Positions 24,883 to 33,195 of a DNA stretch of 64,000 nucleotides are shown piece after piece; the stretch's first letter is position 1; each line of letters begins with the position of its first letter. Both the position numbers and the translations under genes were made by a program. A model generated the notes under the pieces. It worked only from the letters and a program-made list of their open reading frames with translations, was not told where the DNA came from and made no database searches. Source of the DNA: Halorussus ruber (lineage in GTDB: Archaea; Halobacteriota; Halobacteria; Halobacteriales; Haladaptataceae); contig NZ_SBIT01000010.1 in assembly GCF_004765785.1 (NCBI RefSeq), positions 62,001-126,000 on the forward strand. The letters run 5' to 3'.

Positions 24883-25875
24883 ATGGACTGCGACAAATGC
24901 GACCGCGAGTCGGTGATGCACGCCGCCTACTCGGGGTTGCACCTCTGCGAGGAGCATTTCGTCGCCTCCGTGGACAAGCGAGTCCGGCGTCGGATTCGGG
25001 AGGACGATTTGGTGCCAAGCGACGCCACGCCCGAGAACCCGCAAACGTGGGTCATCGGCCTGTCGGGGGGCAAAGACAGCGTCGTGCTGACCGACATCCT
25101 CCACCGGACCTTCGAGAAGGACCCGCGCATCGAACTCGTCGCGCTCACGATTCACGAGGGCATCGAGGGCTACCGCGACCAGAGCGTGGACGCCTGCGAG
25201 GAGCTAACCGACGAGTTGGGCATCCCCCACGAACTCGTGACCTACGAGGACGAGTTCGGCGTCCGGATGGACGACGTGGTGGAGAAAGACCCCGAGAACA
25301 TGGCCGCCTGCGCCTACTGCGGGGTGTTCCGCCGGGACCTGCTGTCGCGCTACGCCGAGGAGTTGGGCGCGGACAAACTCCTGACGGGCCACAACCTCGA
25401 CGACGAGGCCGAGACCGCCCTGATGAACTTCTTGGAGGGCGACGTGGCCCAAATCGCCAAGCACTTCGACGCCAGTCTCGGGGGGTTCGAGGAGCGAAGC
25501 GACGGCTCGGGCGCGCGCGAAGAACAAGACGACTTCGTCCCGCGGGCCAAACCCCTCCGCGACGTGCCCGAGAAGGAGGTCGCGCTCTACGCCCACGTCC
25601 AAGACCTGCCCGCCCACATCACCGAGTGCCCCCACGCCGAGGAGGCCTATCGCGGCGAGATTCAGGAACTGCTCTACCAACTCGAAGAGAACCACCCCGG
25701 CACGCGCCACTCCATCATGGCGGGCTACGAGGAACTCGCGGAACTGGCCGCCGAGGAGTTCGGCGCGCGCGAGGAGGGTCGGGCCGAACTCGGCGACTGC
25801 GAACGCTGCGGCGCTTCGACCACGCGGGACCTCTGCCGGAAGTGTTCGCTCCTCGACGCGATTCACGCGGTCTGA
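24883..25875 (+). CDS. ncsA: tRNA 2-thiolation protein NcsA/Ctu1 (TtcA family)
   Basis: A 330-residue PP-loop ATPase that thiolates tRNA uridine 34. An N-terminal zinc finger (MDCDKCDRES...LHLCEEHF), the PP-loop SGGKDSVVL at ~61, the catalytic CAYCGVFRR motif at ~145, TGHNLDDEAET, and a C-terminal zinc finger CERCGASTTRDLCRKC are all present. ATG 24883 was chosen because the zinc finger begins there. In haloarchaea the sulfur is delivered with help of the ubiquitin-like SAMP2; no such gene is in this window. Confidence 0.92.
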   Translation: MDCDKCDRESVMHAAYSGLHLCEEHFVASVDKRVRRRIREDDLVPSDATPENPQTWVIGLSGGKDSVVLTDILHRTFEKDPRIELVALTIHEGIEGYRDQSVDACEELTDELGIPHELVTYEDEFGVRMDDVVEKDPENMAACAYCGVFRRDLLSRYAEELGADKLLTGHNLDDEAETALMNFLEGDVAQIAKHFDASLGGFEERSDGSGAREEQDDFVPRAKPLRDVPEKEVALYAHVQDLPAHITECPHAEEAYRGEIQELLYQLEENHPGTRHSIMAGYEELAELAAEEFGAREEGRAELGDCERCGASTTRDLCRKCSLLDAIHAV

Positions 25876-26145
25876 TCTTCTGGTCGGATTTCGCGGCGGG
25901 CGCTCGGTGGAACAGACCACGAGGATGCGCTCTGTGGAACTTTCCACCGAAATGCGCTCGGCGAATCGAACCACCGGCAGACGACCGATTGACCAACTGC
26001 CGGGCGGGAGCTTTAGAAGACGAAATCGCTGCCGACTCTGCTGTCCGCACTCGCAGTCGGAATACGGCAGTCTCGACAATCCTACCGAACCACGCCGAAA
26101 AAACCCGAAAGTACGGACTGCCCGCAAACGCAAACCGCTGGCCGT

Positions 26146-27399
26146 TCAGCGAATGACGTCGAGACCGTTGTTCTTCTCGACTTCGTTCTGTCCGCCGTCA
26201 CTCTGGGCACCCCACGAGGTGTCCTGCGACCCGGACCCGCCGGTCGCGTCGTGGGTGGTGCCCGCGCTCCCCGAGTCGCCGATGCCGCCGAGGTCTTCGA
26301 CGTTCTGGCTGGCGTCGAACGACTGGGCGTCGACGTCGCGCATCTGCTCGCGGGACTTGTCGGCCTGCTTCTGGGTACTCGGGCCGAGGACCTGCGCGCT
26401 CTGGACGCCGGTCATGATGGCCATGACGCGGACTTTGCCCTTGTAGTTGTCCTGAATGCGCGCGCCCCAGATGACGTTCGCGCTGGCTTCGAGGCGCTCG
26501 GTGATGTTGCTGGCGATGGACTCGGCCTCTTTGAGCGTGAGGTCCGGGCCGCCCGTGATGTGGACCAGTCCGCCCGACGCGCCGCGGTAGTCCACGTCCA
26601 GCAGCGGGTGGTTCATCGCGTCGCGGACGACCTCCTCGGTCTTGTTCTTGTCTTGGGTCTCGCCGACCAGCATCACCGCGACTCCGCCCTGATTCATGAT
26701 AGAGGTCATGTCGGCGTAGTCGAGGTTGATGAGCGAGGGCTGGGTAATCGTCTCCGAGATACCCTTGACGGTCTCGGCGATAATCTGGTCCATCACCGAG
26801 AACGCCTTGCCGATGGGCAGGTTCGGGACGTAGTCGAGCAGTCGGTTGTTGTCCAGCACGATGATGGAGTCGGCCTCGTTGCGGAGCTTTTCGAGTCCCT
26901 CCTCGGCTTTGACAGTCCGCGCGCGCTCGACGTTGAACGGCGTCGAGACCATCCCGACGACGATTGCACCCTGTTCTTTGGCGATTTTAGAGACGACCGG
27001 TGCCGCGCCGGTCCCCGTGCCGCCGCCCATGCCTGCGGTGACGAAGACGAGGTCCGCATCGCCGAGTACCTCCTTGATGGTCCCCTGAGCCATCTCGGTG
27101 GCGCGCTCGCCCATCGACGGGTCGCCGCCAGCGCCGAGACCGTTGGTCAGGCTCTTGCCGACCAGAATCTTGGTGTCGGCCTCGATCATCTTGAGGTGCT
27201 GCTTGTCGGTGTTGATGGCGACGGTGTCCGCCCCTTCGACGCCGATGTTGTAGAGCCGGTTGACGGTGTTGTTACCGGCACCGCCACAGCCGACGATGAC
27301 GATGCGGGGGTCTCCGAACTCGTCTCCGTCGGCCGACGCGTCCATCTCACGGCTCTCCTCTTCGGCGTTCTCCAAGGCGTCCTGAACGATATCCTGCAT
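26146..27399 (-). CDS. ftsZ2: Cell division GTPase FtsZ2
   Basis: A 417-residue tubulin-like GTPase. The GTP-binding site is clear: [11 protein letters not shown], the tubulin signature [13 protein letters not shown], and the T7 synergy loop around [11 protein letters not shown]. The C-terminal linker is Gly/Ser/Thr-rich and ends NNGLDVIR, the tail typical of haloarchaeal FtsZ2, which drives constriction together with FtsZ1. It follows cdrS by two bases, in the conserved cdrS-ftsZ2 operon. The ATG at 27399 is preferred over an upstream GTG overlapping cdrS. Confidence 0.95.
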   Translation of the reverse strand: MQDIVQDALENAEEESREMDASADGDEFGDPRIVIVGCGGAGNNTVNRLYNIGVEGADTVAINTDKQHLKMIEADTKILVGKSLTNGLGAGGDPSMGERATEMAQGTIKEVLGDADLVFVTAGMGGGTGTGAAPVVSKIAKEQGAIVVGMVSTPFNVERARTVKAEEGLEKLRNEADSIIVLDNNRLLDYVPNLPIGKAFSVMDQIIAETVKGISETITQPSLINLDYADMTSIMNQGGVAVMLVGETQDKNKTEEVVRDAMNHPLLDVDYRGASGGLVHITGGPDLTLKEAESIASNITERLEASANVIWGARIQDNYKGKVRVMAIMTGVQSAQVLGPSTQKQADKSREQMRDVDAQSFDASQNVEDLGGIGDSGSAGTTHDATGGSGSQDTSWGAQSDGGQNEVEKNNGLDVIR

Positions 27400-27401
27400 G
27401 T

Positions 27402-27584
27402 TTACACCTTCGCCCACGACCGCTTGCTAGACGTCTGCTCGGTCGTGTCTTCCTCGTGTTCGTTTAACATGTCTCGAACGGCGGCCCGAATCGCTTCGCT
27501 CCGATTCGGGAACTCCCCGGTCTCGACCATCTGTTCGACCTCCTCGATCTGCTGTTTCGGAATGCGGAGTGTCACACGCTCCAT
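27402..27584 (-). CDS. cdrS: CdrS, short ribbon-helix-helix regulator of division
   Basis: A 60-residue ribbon-helix-helix protein: [40 protein letters not shown] gives the beta-strand plus two helices, followed by an acidic/Lys tail. In haloarchaea CdrS is the global division regulator co-transcribed with ftsZ2; the gene order and tail match. ATG start. Upstream operator sites are described separately. Confidence 0.93.
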   Translation of the reverse strand: MERVTLRIPKQQIEEVEQMVETGEFPNRSEAIRAAVRDMLNEHEEDTTEQTSSKRSWAKV

Positions 27585-27608
27585 AGTTTGTAATGTTCCC
27601 CTGTTGTA

Positions 27609-27774
27609 GTAAGACGGCACGCGACTTCCCGCGCGTCCTGTCTTACACCGTGTGACCCCGGAACACGGACGTTTCAGCCGTTCGGGGCCAGTCTGTAAGA
27701 CGACCGTCTTACGCGAACGTACCCACAAAGTCAGAACTTAAATAATTAACGGCGGCCGTAAAACGATGTCTTAC
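27609..27774. promoter_or_regulatory. Array of inverted GTAAGAC/GTCTTAC half-sites controlling cdrS-ftsZ2
   Basis: Five copies of the heptamer fall in the 186-bp gap and at the end of cdrL: GTAAGAC 27609-27615, GTCTTAC 27640-27646, GTAAGAC 27695-27701, GTCTTAC 27706-27712 (a 7-4-7 palindrome), and GTCTTAC 27768-27774 overlapping the cdrL stop codon. One overlaps the likely cdrS TATA region. RHH proteins bind such short inverted repeats, so CdrL and/or CdrS are the likely ligands. Confidence 0.7.
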
Positions 27775-28427
27775 GAACGGTCGAGAACGTCCGCCGCGGG
27801 GGTCCGGCGTCCGCAACTCGGGCAGAAACCCCAGTCAGACCGCACTTCGTCGCCGCACTCGCAGAAGACTCGCCGGGCGGCCTTCTCCCCGCAGTTGGGG
27901 CAGTAGACGTGGTCGTCGGACAGCGACTCGCCGCACTGGCCACAGGTTTGGTCCTCGGTGGCTCGCTCGGGTGCGCCAGCCGCCGATTCCCGCGCGTCCG
28001 GTGGCTCGTCGGCTCCGCGGCGAGTCGTCCGCTCGGTGTCGGACGACCGCGAACCCTCGGCTCGTCCCTTGCGCTCGGCTTGTCCCTCCGCGTTCGCCTG
28101 CACGGGGGCGTCGGTTTCGAGGTTGACGTTGACCGTCACGTCCTGCGGGCGCTCGCCGGTCCGCCTTCTGTCGCGTGTCTGGGACTCGCGTTCGGCGAGT
28201 CGCTCGGCCACGAGTTCGTCCACGCGCTCGGCGAGGAGGGCGTCGAGGCTCTCGGAACCCACTTCACCCGCCTCGTCCGCGCTCGGGGCTTCGCCCTCGT
28301 CGGCGGTCGAATCCGCGCGGTCGAGGTACTCCCGAAGCGCCTCGCGCATGACCTCGCTCTTGGAGGCGTCGAGGTCTTCGATCTCCTCGACGAGGTCGTC
28401 GTCCGCGCGGAAGGTGATCTTGCTCAT
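27771..28427 (-). CDS. cdrL: CdrL, long ribbon-helix-helix / zinc-ribbon regulator
   Basis: A 218-residue protein: N-terminal ribbon-helix-helix (MSKITFRADDDLVEEIEDLDASKSEVMREALREYL), a long acidic/charged linker, and a C-terminal double zinc ribbon (CGQCGESL...YCPNCGEKA, CECGDEV...FCPSCGRR). The neighbour upstream of cdrS-ftsZ2 in haloarchaea has this architecture and binds the cdrS promoter. The start at ATG 28427 is chosen because the RHH strand begins there. Confidence 0.9.
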   Translation of the reverse strand: MSKITFRADDDLVEEIEDLDASKSEVMREALREYLDRADSTADEGEAPSADEAGEVGSESLDALLAERVDELVAERLAERESQTRDRRRTGERPQDVTVNVNLETDAPVQANAEGQAERKGRAEGSRSSDTERTTRRGADEPPDARESAAGAPERATEDQTCGQCGESLSDDHVYCPNCGEKAARRVFCECGDEVRSDWGFCPSCGRRTPAADVLDRS

Positions 28428-28499
28428 GGCCCGTTCGTCTCTGACCACGCACCCACACCATTTCAATCTTCCTGACGTGTCTGACGCGCACAAAGCCCG

Positions 28500-28982
28500 C
28501 TACTCGGAGTCCTCTTCCCTGCGCCGGTGTGCTTCGACTTTCTCCATAGTCTCGGGGCCGAGATTGCGCTCGGCGAGCGGAATATCCGCTTCCCAGAGCC
28601 AGAACGTCACCAGCGAGTGGTGAACGCCGAGTTCGACCGCCAGCCACCACAGCGTCTGCTCTTGCTCCCAGAACCGCTCGCGGAGTTCGTCCGCACCGGG
28701 GTGGCGCTTGACGAGTGATCCTTGCCCCAACCCACGGAGGTCGATAATTCTCTCGCGTTCGAGGAGGTACGTAATCACGAACGCCGCGCCTTGGTCGGAC
28801 AGCGTACGGTCGTCCCCGAGGTCGGTCTTCCACTCGTCGTAGACGGCCTTGACGGCCTCGAACGCGGACTCCTCGGTGATTTCGTCGCGGAGGTCTTCTA
28901 TGTACGACTCGACTTCGGTCGCGGTCGGCGGGCCGGTAGCCGCTTCGATCTCCTCCCACGGGACGGGGTCTAGCTCGGACAT
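28500..28982 (-). CDS. Conserved haloarchaeal protein next to cdrL
   Basis: A 160-residue soluble protein rich in acidic residues and Trp. It has an LGVHHSLVTFWLWEADIPLAERN segment that could be an HTH-like helix pair. No catalytic motif is visible. Its order beside cdrL-cdrS-ftsZ2 matches other haloarchaea, as far as I recall, suggesting a link to division control, but this is inference. It may be co-transcribed with cdrL (72-bp gap). Confidence 0.7.
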   Translation of the reverse strand: MSELDPVPWEEIEAATGPPTATEVESYIEDLRDEITEESAFEAVKAVYDEWKTDLGDDRTLSDQGAAFVITYLLERERIIDLRGLGQGSLVKRHPGADELRERFWEQEQTLWWLAVELGVHHSLVTFWLWEADIPLAERNLGPETMEKVEAHRRREEDSE

Positions 28983-29097
28983 GGGTCGGGTGTCGTGCGC
29001 GCGAGTGAAATCACTTAGGAGGGTCAGTCTGGTTCGGAAAGCAATGTATACAAATATTAAGGAAATGAAAATGTATTTTAGAAGCGTGTTTACATAT

Positions 29098-29200
29098 GTG
29101 TGATCGGCTTACCGGAGTGGGTGAAGGCAACTCCGGTGATGCTGTCGGACGCGCTCGGTCGAGGTCCCACGGGTGGGATGTGATTCGCTGGACGGTGGCA
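29098..29200 (+). other. Possible structured RNA upstream of tRNA-Tyr
   Basis: A clean stem CCGGAGT/ACTCCGG (29112-29118 with 29130-29136) and a smaller CCCAC/GTGGG stem near 29170-29184 sit in the gap between the division cluster and tRNA-Tyr. AT-rich, promoter-like sequence precedes it (29040-29098). No family is recognised and no reading frame is supported. Confidence 0.22.
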
Positions 29201-29258
29201 CGCTTCCGCCGAATAATAACCCTTAAGTCCGACAGGGCACCTACGTAAGACTGCGTGC

Positions 29259-29332
29259 CCGCCCTTAGCTCAGACTGGTAGAGCAGTCGACTGTAGATCG
29301 ACTTGTCCCCCGTTCAAATCGGGGAGGGCGGA
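29259..29332 (+). tRNA. tRNA-Tyr (anticodon GTA)
   Basis: A complete cloverleaf: acceptor CCGCCCT/AGGGCGG, D-arm AGCTCAGACTGGTAGAGC, anticodon arm GTCGA-CTGTAGA-TCGAC with anticodon GTA, T-arm CCCCG-TTCAAAT-CGGGG, discriminator A; CCA is not encoded. No intron. A TATA-like CCTTAAGT lies ~30 bp upstream. Its 3' end is an integration target: two extra copies follow. Confidence 0.96.
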
Positions 29333-29602
29333 TTTTCCCCGAAAATTCGACCGAGCCGATTTGAGCTCGGAAGTCACAGCCCGCGAAGCGTAGCGAGCAG
29401 GAATGTCTTCCGGTGTTCAAATCGGGGAGGGCGGACTAATTTTCTCGGGACAACGTGAGCGAGCGACGAGCGTAGCGAGGTGCGAGTGAACCGTCCCGAG
29501 AAATTAGCAATCCCGAGCCGATTTGAGCAGACGAGTCGCATGCCCGCGCAGGCCGCAGGCCGAGCAGGACCGTCTCGGCGAGTTCAAATCGGGAAGGGCG
29601 GA
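29312..29602 (+). repeat. tRNA-Tyr 3'-end direct repeats (att sites) with inverted T-arm copies
   Basis: The last 21 bases of the tRNA gene (29312-29332) recur perfectly at 29415-29435 and with one mismatch at 29582-29602. Between them, inverted pieces CCGATTTGAG (29356-29365, 29518-29527) can pair with the next TTCAAATCGG. A separate inverted repeat, TAATTTTCTCGGGAC with GTCCCGAGAAATTA, spans 29437-29506. Such duplications are left when elements integrate at tRNA 3' ends. Confidence 0.85.
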
Positions 29603-29611
29603 CTTTTCCCG

Positions 29612-30045
29612 GGAATCTACGTTGACAAGCAGAGCAACCATTCTGAATCTGGAGTCACTTCGACGCGCAGGCCTACCGCCACGAAGTTGCGACCCAATGG
29701 ACCCCACTCGCCAAGCGGTTCGCCAAGATCGGCGTGGACGTGTGCGGCCTGATCTGCCACTCCGGGAAGGACCTCCACCCCGAGGCGAAGCGACTCTCGA
29801 CGCTACCGTACTTCAAGCGTGAGAAGAAGGTCGTGGACTTCTTCGAGCGATGGCCTGCCGATGCCGATATGCCTGCTGACCAGTTATTCGGTGGCTCTGT
29901 CGAGAATTTAGAGCCAACCGGTACTGAGTACGACCCCGACGACGCCGCGCCGTGGTCGTGGGATTTGGAGTCTGATTTGTTCTCGATTGATGTTGGTTGG
30001 TCTGAGCTTCTTACCGAACTCCGAGAACGTGGGTCTACCAAATAG
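29612..30045 (+). pseudogene. C-terminal remnant of a haloarchaeal element protein, frameshifted
   Basis: From ~29650 the frame reads FDAQAYRHEVATQW, then KIGVDVCGLICHSGKDLHPE and VVDFFERWPADADMPADQLFGG to a TAG at 30043. There is no plausible start; a TGA lies just upstream, and the preceding bases read IYVDKQSN in another frame, as if an N-terminal part is frameshifted or deleted. The sequence resembles a protein family found on haloarchaeal plasmids (from memory, unnamed). It sits directly after the third tRNA repeat, so it was probably truncated by integration. Confidence 0.6.
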
Positions 30046-30178
30046 CTATGATAATTATAGAGTTTGATGGCCCAAATAATAGTATGTGTTGAAAGTCACG
30101 ATTTAATCTCAGTTCTAATATTCACAGTACCTATTGTAGAGGGAAAGATTTGAATAGGTTTGTTTAGTCGTATACGAT

Positions 30179-30409
30179 ATGGCTCTGGAAGTTAGCAACG
30201 ACACCTTCTATCTTGTCCAGTTACCGCAAGGAAAGACCCTTCATAATAACGAGGACGAGGCAATTGATTACCTGAAAAACAAGGCCAATGATGTAAATCC
30301 TGAATCTGACGACGTTAGCGTTGTTAGAGTGGCTGTCGAGGGTGAAGATTGGACCATTGCCGAGATGTCTTGGCAAAACATCGCTCTTCAATTGATGGGG
30401 GATAGCTAA
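30179..30409 (+). CDS. Small protein of unknown function, first gene of ParB operon
   Basis: A 76-residue protein of mixed composition starting at ATG 30179, preceded closely by a TATA-like region, so probably leaderless. It shows a beta-strand/helix pattern (FYLVQLP, EDEAIDYLKNKAND, VSVVRVAVEG, WTIAEMSWQNIALQLM). Its stop is one base before the ParB-like start. Function unknown; possibly a partition or regulatory accessory. Confidence 0.6.
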   Translation: MALEVSNDTFYLVQLPQGKTLHNNEDEAIDYLKNKANDVNPESDDVSVVRVAVEGEDWTIAEMSWQNIALQLMGDS

Positions 30410-30410
30410 C

Positions 30411-31307
30411 ATGGAAGTTCGACAGATGAACCCGTCGGAACTGGAGATCGACCCTCTCAATGAGCGGAATAGTAATGTCGGCCCTCACAAGGGAAACGAT
30501 TCACTCGAGGAAAGTATCCAAGAACAGGGTATTATTCAGCCACCGGTAGCACGGCCAGATAACGGCTCATATAAAGTGATTGTGGGCCAACGTCGAACAT
30601 TAGCAGCTCAATCTGTCGGGATTGATCAAATACCGGTGATAATTGTAGACTGGGACGATGCAGAGGCATTAGAGGCTACGGTAACTGAAAACGTCGATGC
30701 CTTTAGAAAATCTGTGTCAAAGTCTGACCGAGCAGCAGCGATAAGTCAGTTGATGGAACTCAATGACTGGTCTGTGACAGAAGCTGCTGATGAGTTAGGA
30801 ATCAACAGGGGGACATTCCGTGATTGGTTGGAGCGGACTAATGATGAGTGGGAAGATACAGTAGTGCATGTTGATCCAAACGATAATTCCTCTGAAGAAC
30901 AAAGCACCGGTGTTGAAACCCACTCATCTAACTCAAAACAAGTGAGTAAAGAAGATGTTGAAGAAATCTCTGATACTGACTTAAGACTAATTCGTAACCT
31001 TACAGATTCGCCTGAGGAGCGACAAAAGGCTGTTGAAAAGGTTGTACAGTCGGGAGCTACTCAAAGCGAAATCCGGGAAGCTAAGAAGCGGACAGAACGT
31101 GGAGATGGTTCCTTTGATGAGGCAATTGAAGAAGTAAGTCAAAAATCAGAGGAAAAGAGTGGTCAAATACAAGTTCGGACTGAGGTCACCTTTACCGGAG
31201 ATTACGCTGAAGGACTTCAACGGGCTGCGAGAGATTATGGTACTTCTGAAGAAGAACTAATTCGGCAAGCAATTAGCGATTATCTGTCCGAAGAAGGTTA
31301 CCTCTAA
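30411..31307 (+). CDS. ParB-like protein 1
   Basis: A 298-residue protein with a ParB N-terminal domain: ELEIDPLNERNSNVGPHKG then ESIQEQGIIQPPVARP, the GxRR motif VIVGQRRTLAAQ (~58-69), and TENVDAFRKSVSKSDRA. An HTH follows (WSVTEAADELGINRGTFRDWLE), then a charged linker and a C-terminal segment VTFTGDYAEGLQRAARDYGTSEEELIRQAISDYL like a ribbon-helix-helix. No ParA lies nearby, so partitioning is unproven; it may regulate or load onto element DNA. Confidence 0.82.
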   Translation: MEVRQMNPSELEIDPLNERNSNVGPHKGNDSLEESIQEQGIIQPPVARPDNGSYKVIVGQRRTLAAQSVGIDQIPVIIVDWDDAEALEATVTENVDAFRKSVSKSDRAAAISQLMELNDWSVTEAADELGINRGTFRDWLERTNDEWEDTVVHVDPNDNSSEEQSTGVETHSSNSKQVSKEDVEEISDTDLRLIRNLTDSPEERQKAVEKVVQSGATQSEIREAKKRTERGDGSFDEAIEEVSQKSEEKSGQIQVRTEVTFTGDYAEGLQRAARDYGTSEEELIRQAISDYLSEEGYL

Positions 31308-31373
31308 TCCAAAACATCTCCTAATAACAACTTTTAATTCCTATTGCTCATTACCTTTAACTGAGGGAAAGTA

Positions 31374-32255
31374 ATGAGCTCCGATCTTCCTAAGAAGGCG
31401 TTGAAGAGCATTGTATCCGCGAAATTCTATCAGGAACAAAAAGATGTTGGTACCCGTCGGTACGTCCCTTATAGCTTCACGCAAGGCCTCCGAAAAGCAA
31501 TGGGCCATTTAAACCCTGATAATATACAGGAACTCGAAGCAAGCAGGTCATTTAATACCGGGCGAGATAATCTAACAACCCTGTCCGGATCTAGTGTTTC
31601 GGACATTCTCCAGGGAGAAGAAGTAAAGCGCGAACAGTATGATTTGTCCTTTGACAGGGGTGAATACGGGAATTTCCCATGGTCAGATATACGATCTGTT
31701 CTAGGCCAGTCAACCATTTACGATTTGCCGGTAAGGCGCATAGTGGTTCGTTTTAGCAACGAAGACTTTGAAAGTGAATGGAAAGATACCCTAGAAACAG
31801 CAATTGATATAGATGATTTTCCTACTTCCTGGATAGAATCGCCCTTCTTTGCCGTACTTGAATCGGCGGAACCGGGTGATAGTGATGCTCGAAAGAACGT
31901 AAAGAACCTCCACGAAGAATTCTACTTTAAGCCAAAGTTTAGAACAAATGAAGATTTCGATGGAATGGACTGGTCAATCCAAACACTTGATTTACAAAGC
32001 GTATGGTCTTATCAAGGGTTTGTAAACCGCCCAGATCCGATTCTTACAACTCGAACAGGAGATCGCCAATACGATTGGACACCTAGAAGGATAGAGCGGT
32101 TTTTAATGAACTTCTTCCATCCTGAAGAGGATTACACCGGAGTAATCCGAAATAGCGAATTTGCGGGACTCTGGCGGCGCGTCTATTCAAGAGATATAAC
32201 CTCGACTAAAGAATTCGCGTGGGAAGAAGACGAGGAATGGGTCCAGACTGAATAG
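31374..32255 (+). CDS. Unknown protein between two ParB-like proteins
   Basis: A 293-residue soluble protein with no recognised domain. Features: basic N-terminus (MSSDLPKKALKSIVSAKFYQEQ), a central VRRIVVRFSNEDFESEWKDTLETAIDID segment, and a Trp-rich C-terminal half ending in acidic residues. AT-rich codons like the flanking ParB genes. It is only 7 bp ahead of ParB-like 2, so it is in the same operon and perhaps acts with it. Confidence 0.65.
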   Translation: MSSDLPKKALKSIVSAKFYQEQKDVGTRRYVPYSFTQGLRKAMGHLNPDNIQELEASRSFNTGRDNLTTLSGSSVSDILQGEEVKREQYDLSFDRGEYGNFPWSDIRSVLGQSTIYDLPVRRIVVRFSNEDFESEWKDTLETAIDIDDFPTSWIESPFFAVLESAEPGDSDARKNVKNLHEEFYFKPKFRTNEDFDGMDWSIQTLDLQSVWSYQGFVNRPDPILTTRTGDRQYDWTPRRIERFLMNFFHPEEDYTGVIRNSEFAGLWRRVYSRDITSTKEFAWEEDEEWVQTE

Positions 32256-32262
32256 TTCAACC

Positions 32263-33150
32263 ATGTCACACAAACCAGAATCGAACGCTGATTCCAACTA
32301 CCAACATCATGATTTTGATGTTAAATATATTGACCCAAACGAGTTAGTGATCGATGAAGTGAATGAGAGAACATCTAATACTGGTCCGCGGACAGACCGA
32401 GGAAATTTAGAGACTTCTATTGAGGAAAAAGGCGTGGAAAATCCTCCTCAAGCCCGCCCTCAAGACGATGGCAATGGTTACAAGGTATTCGCTGGTCAGC
32501 GTCGTGTTCTCGCTGCACAAGCTGTTGGTTTACCAGAAATACCTGTCATTGTTAAAGATTTAGACGATATGGAAGCTCTCGCAGCATCAGTAAATGAGAA
32601 TAATGAGCATTTAAAGAAAGATGTTTCTCGAAAAGACCGGGCACAGGCAGTTAAGAAACTCGAAAGAAAGTGGGAACGAGAAAAGGTCGCTGAGCATTTT
32701 GGTGTGCAAGCCCAGACTATTAGAAACTGGTTAGAGCCAACTCGAGAATTTTGGGAAGATACTATTTTTGACCCAAACATTGAAACGGAGTTCGAGACGG
32801 AATATATCGCGGATGACATCCTCTCTGATTTAAGGAGAGTAATGAAGAAAAGCGATCTAGCGGAGAGAGCGGCTAAAATAATAATCAAAAAACAAATACC
32901 GAAAAAAGTCGTTAGAAGTGCAATTAAATCTACTGATGATCCAGCAGACTTCATAAAAGAATTGAAAGAGCAATGGGAAGCCGTCTCATCTGGTAAGGAA
33001 CAAATTCGACCCAGAATCACTTTGACCGGCAACCACGCTGAAAGGCTGAAGGCGTGGGCAAAAGAAAGAGGGATTAGTAAAGAACAAGCAACCAAACAAT
33101 TAGTAAAAGACCGGTTAAAAGAGATTTATGAAGAGACGAAATCAGCGTAG
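32263..33150 (+). CDS. ParB-like protein 2
   Basis: A 295-residue paralogue of the protein at 30411: IDPNELVIDEVNERTSNTGPRTDRG, ETSIEEKGVENPPQARP, the GQRR motif VFAGQRRVLAAQAVGLPEIPV, NENNEHLKKDVSRKDRAQAV, an HTH (VAEHFGVQAQTIRNWLE) and a C-terminal ITLTGNHAERLKAWAKERG segment. The linker is more lysine-rich than in copy 1. Two diverged ParB-like genes flanking an unknown suggest a duplicated module. Confidence 0.82.
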   Translation: MSHKPESNADSNYQHHDFDVKYIDPNELVIDEVNERTSNTGPRTDRGNLETSIEEKGVENPPQARPQDDGNGYKVFAGQRRVLAAQAVGLPEIPVIVKDLDDMEALAASVNENNEHLKKDVSRKDRAQAVKKLERKWEREKVAEHFGVQAQTIRNWLEPTREFWEDTIFDPNIETEFETEYIADDILSDLRRVMKKSDLAERAAKIIIKKQIPKKVVRSAIKSTDDPADFIKELKEQWEAVSSGKEQIRPRITLTGNHAERLKAWAKERGISKEQATKQLVKDRLKEIYEETKSA

Positions 33151-33176
33151 TTTGTGATCTATTTCTCCACCCACCG

Positions 33177-33195
33177 ACCCACCGACCCGGTGGGT
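33177..33195. terminator. Bidirectional hairpin between convergent genes
   Basis: ACCCACCG pairs with CGGTGGGT around a 3-base loop between the ParB-like 2 stop (33150) and the stop of the minus-strand gene at 33195. Confidence 0.5.

Noticed and set aside
29333-29602. Additional complete tRNA genes in the repeat block
   Set aside because: Only the T-arm and acceptor 3' strand are duplicated; no D-arm or anticodon arm is present.
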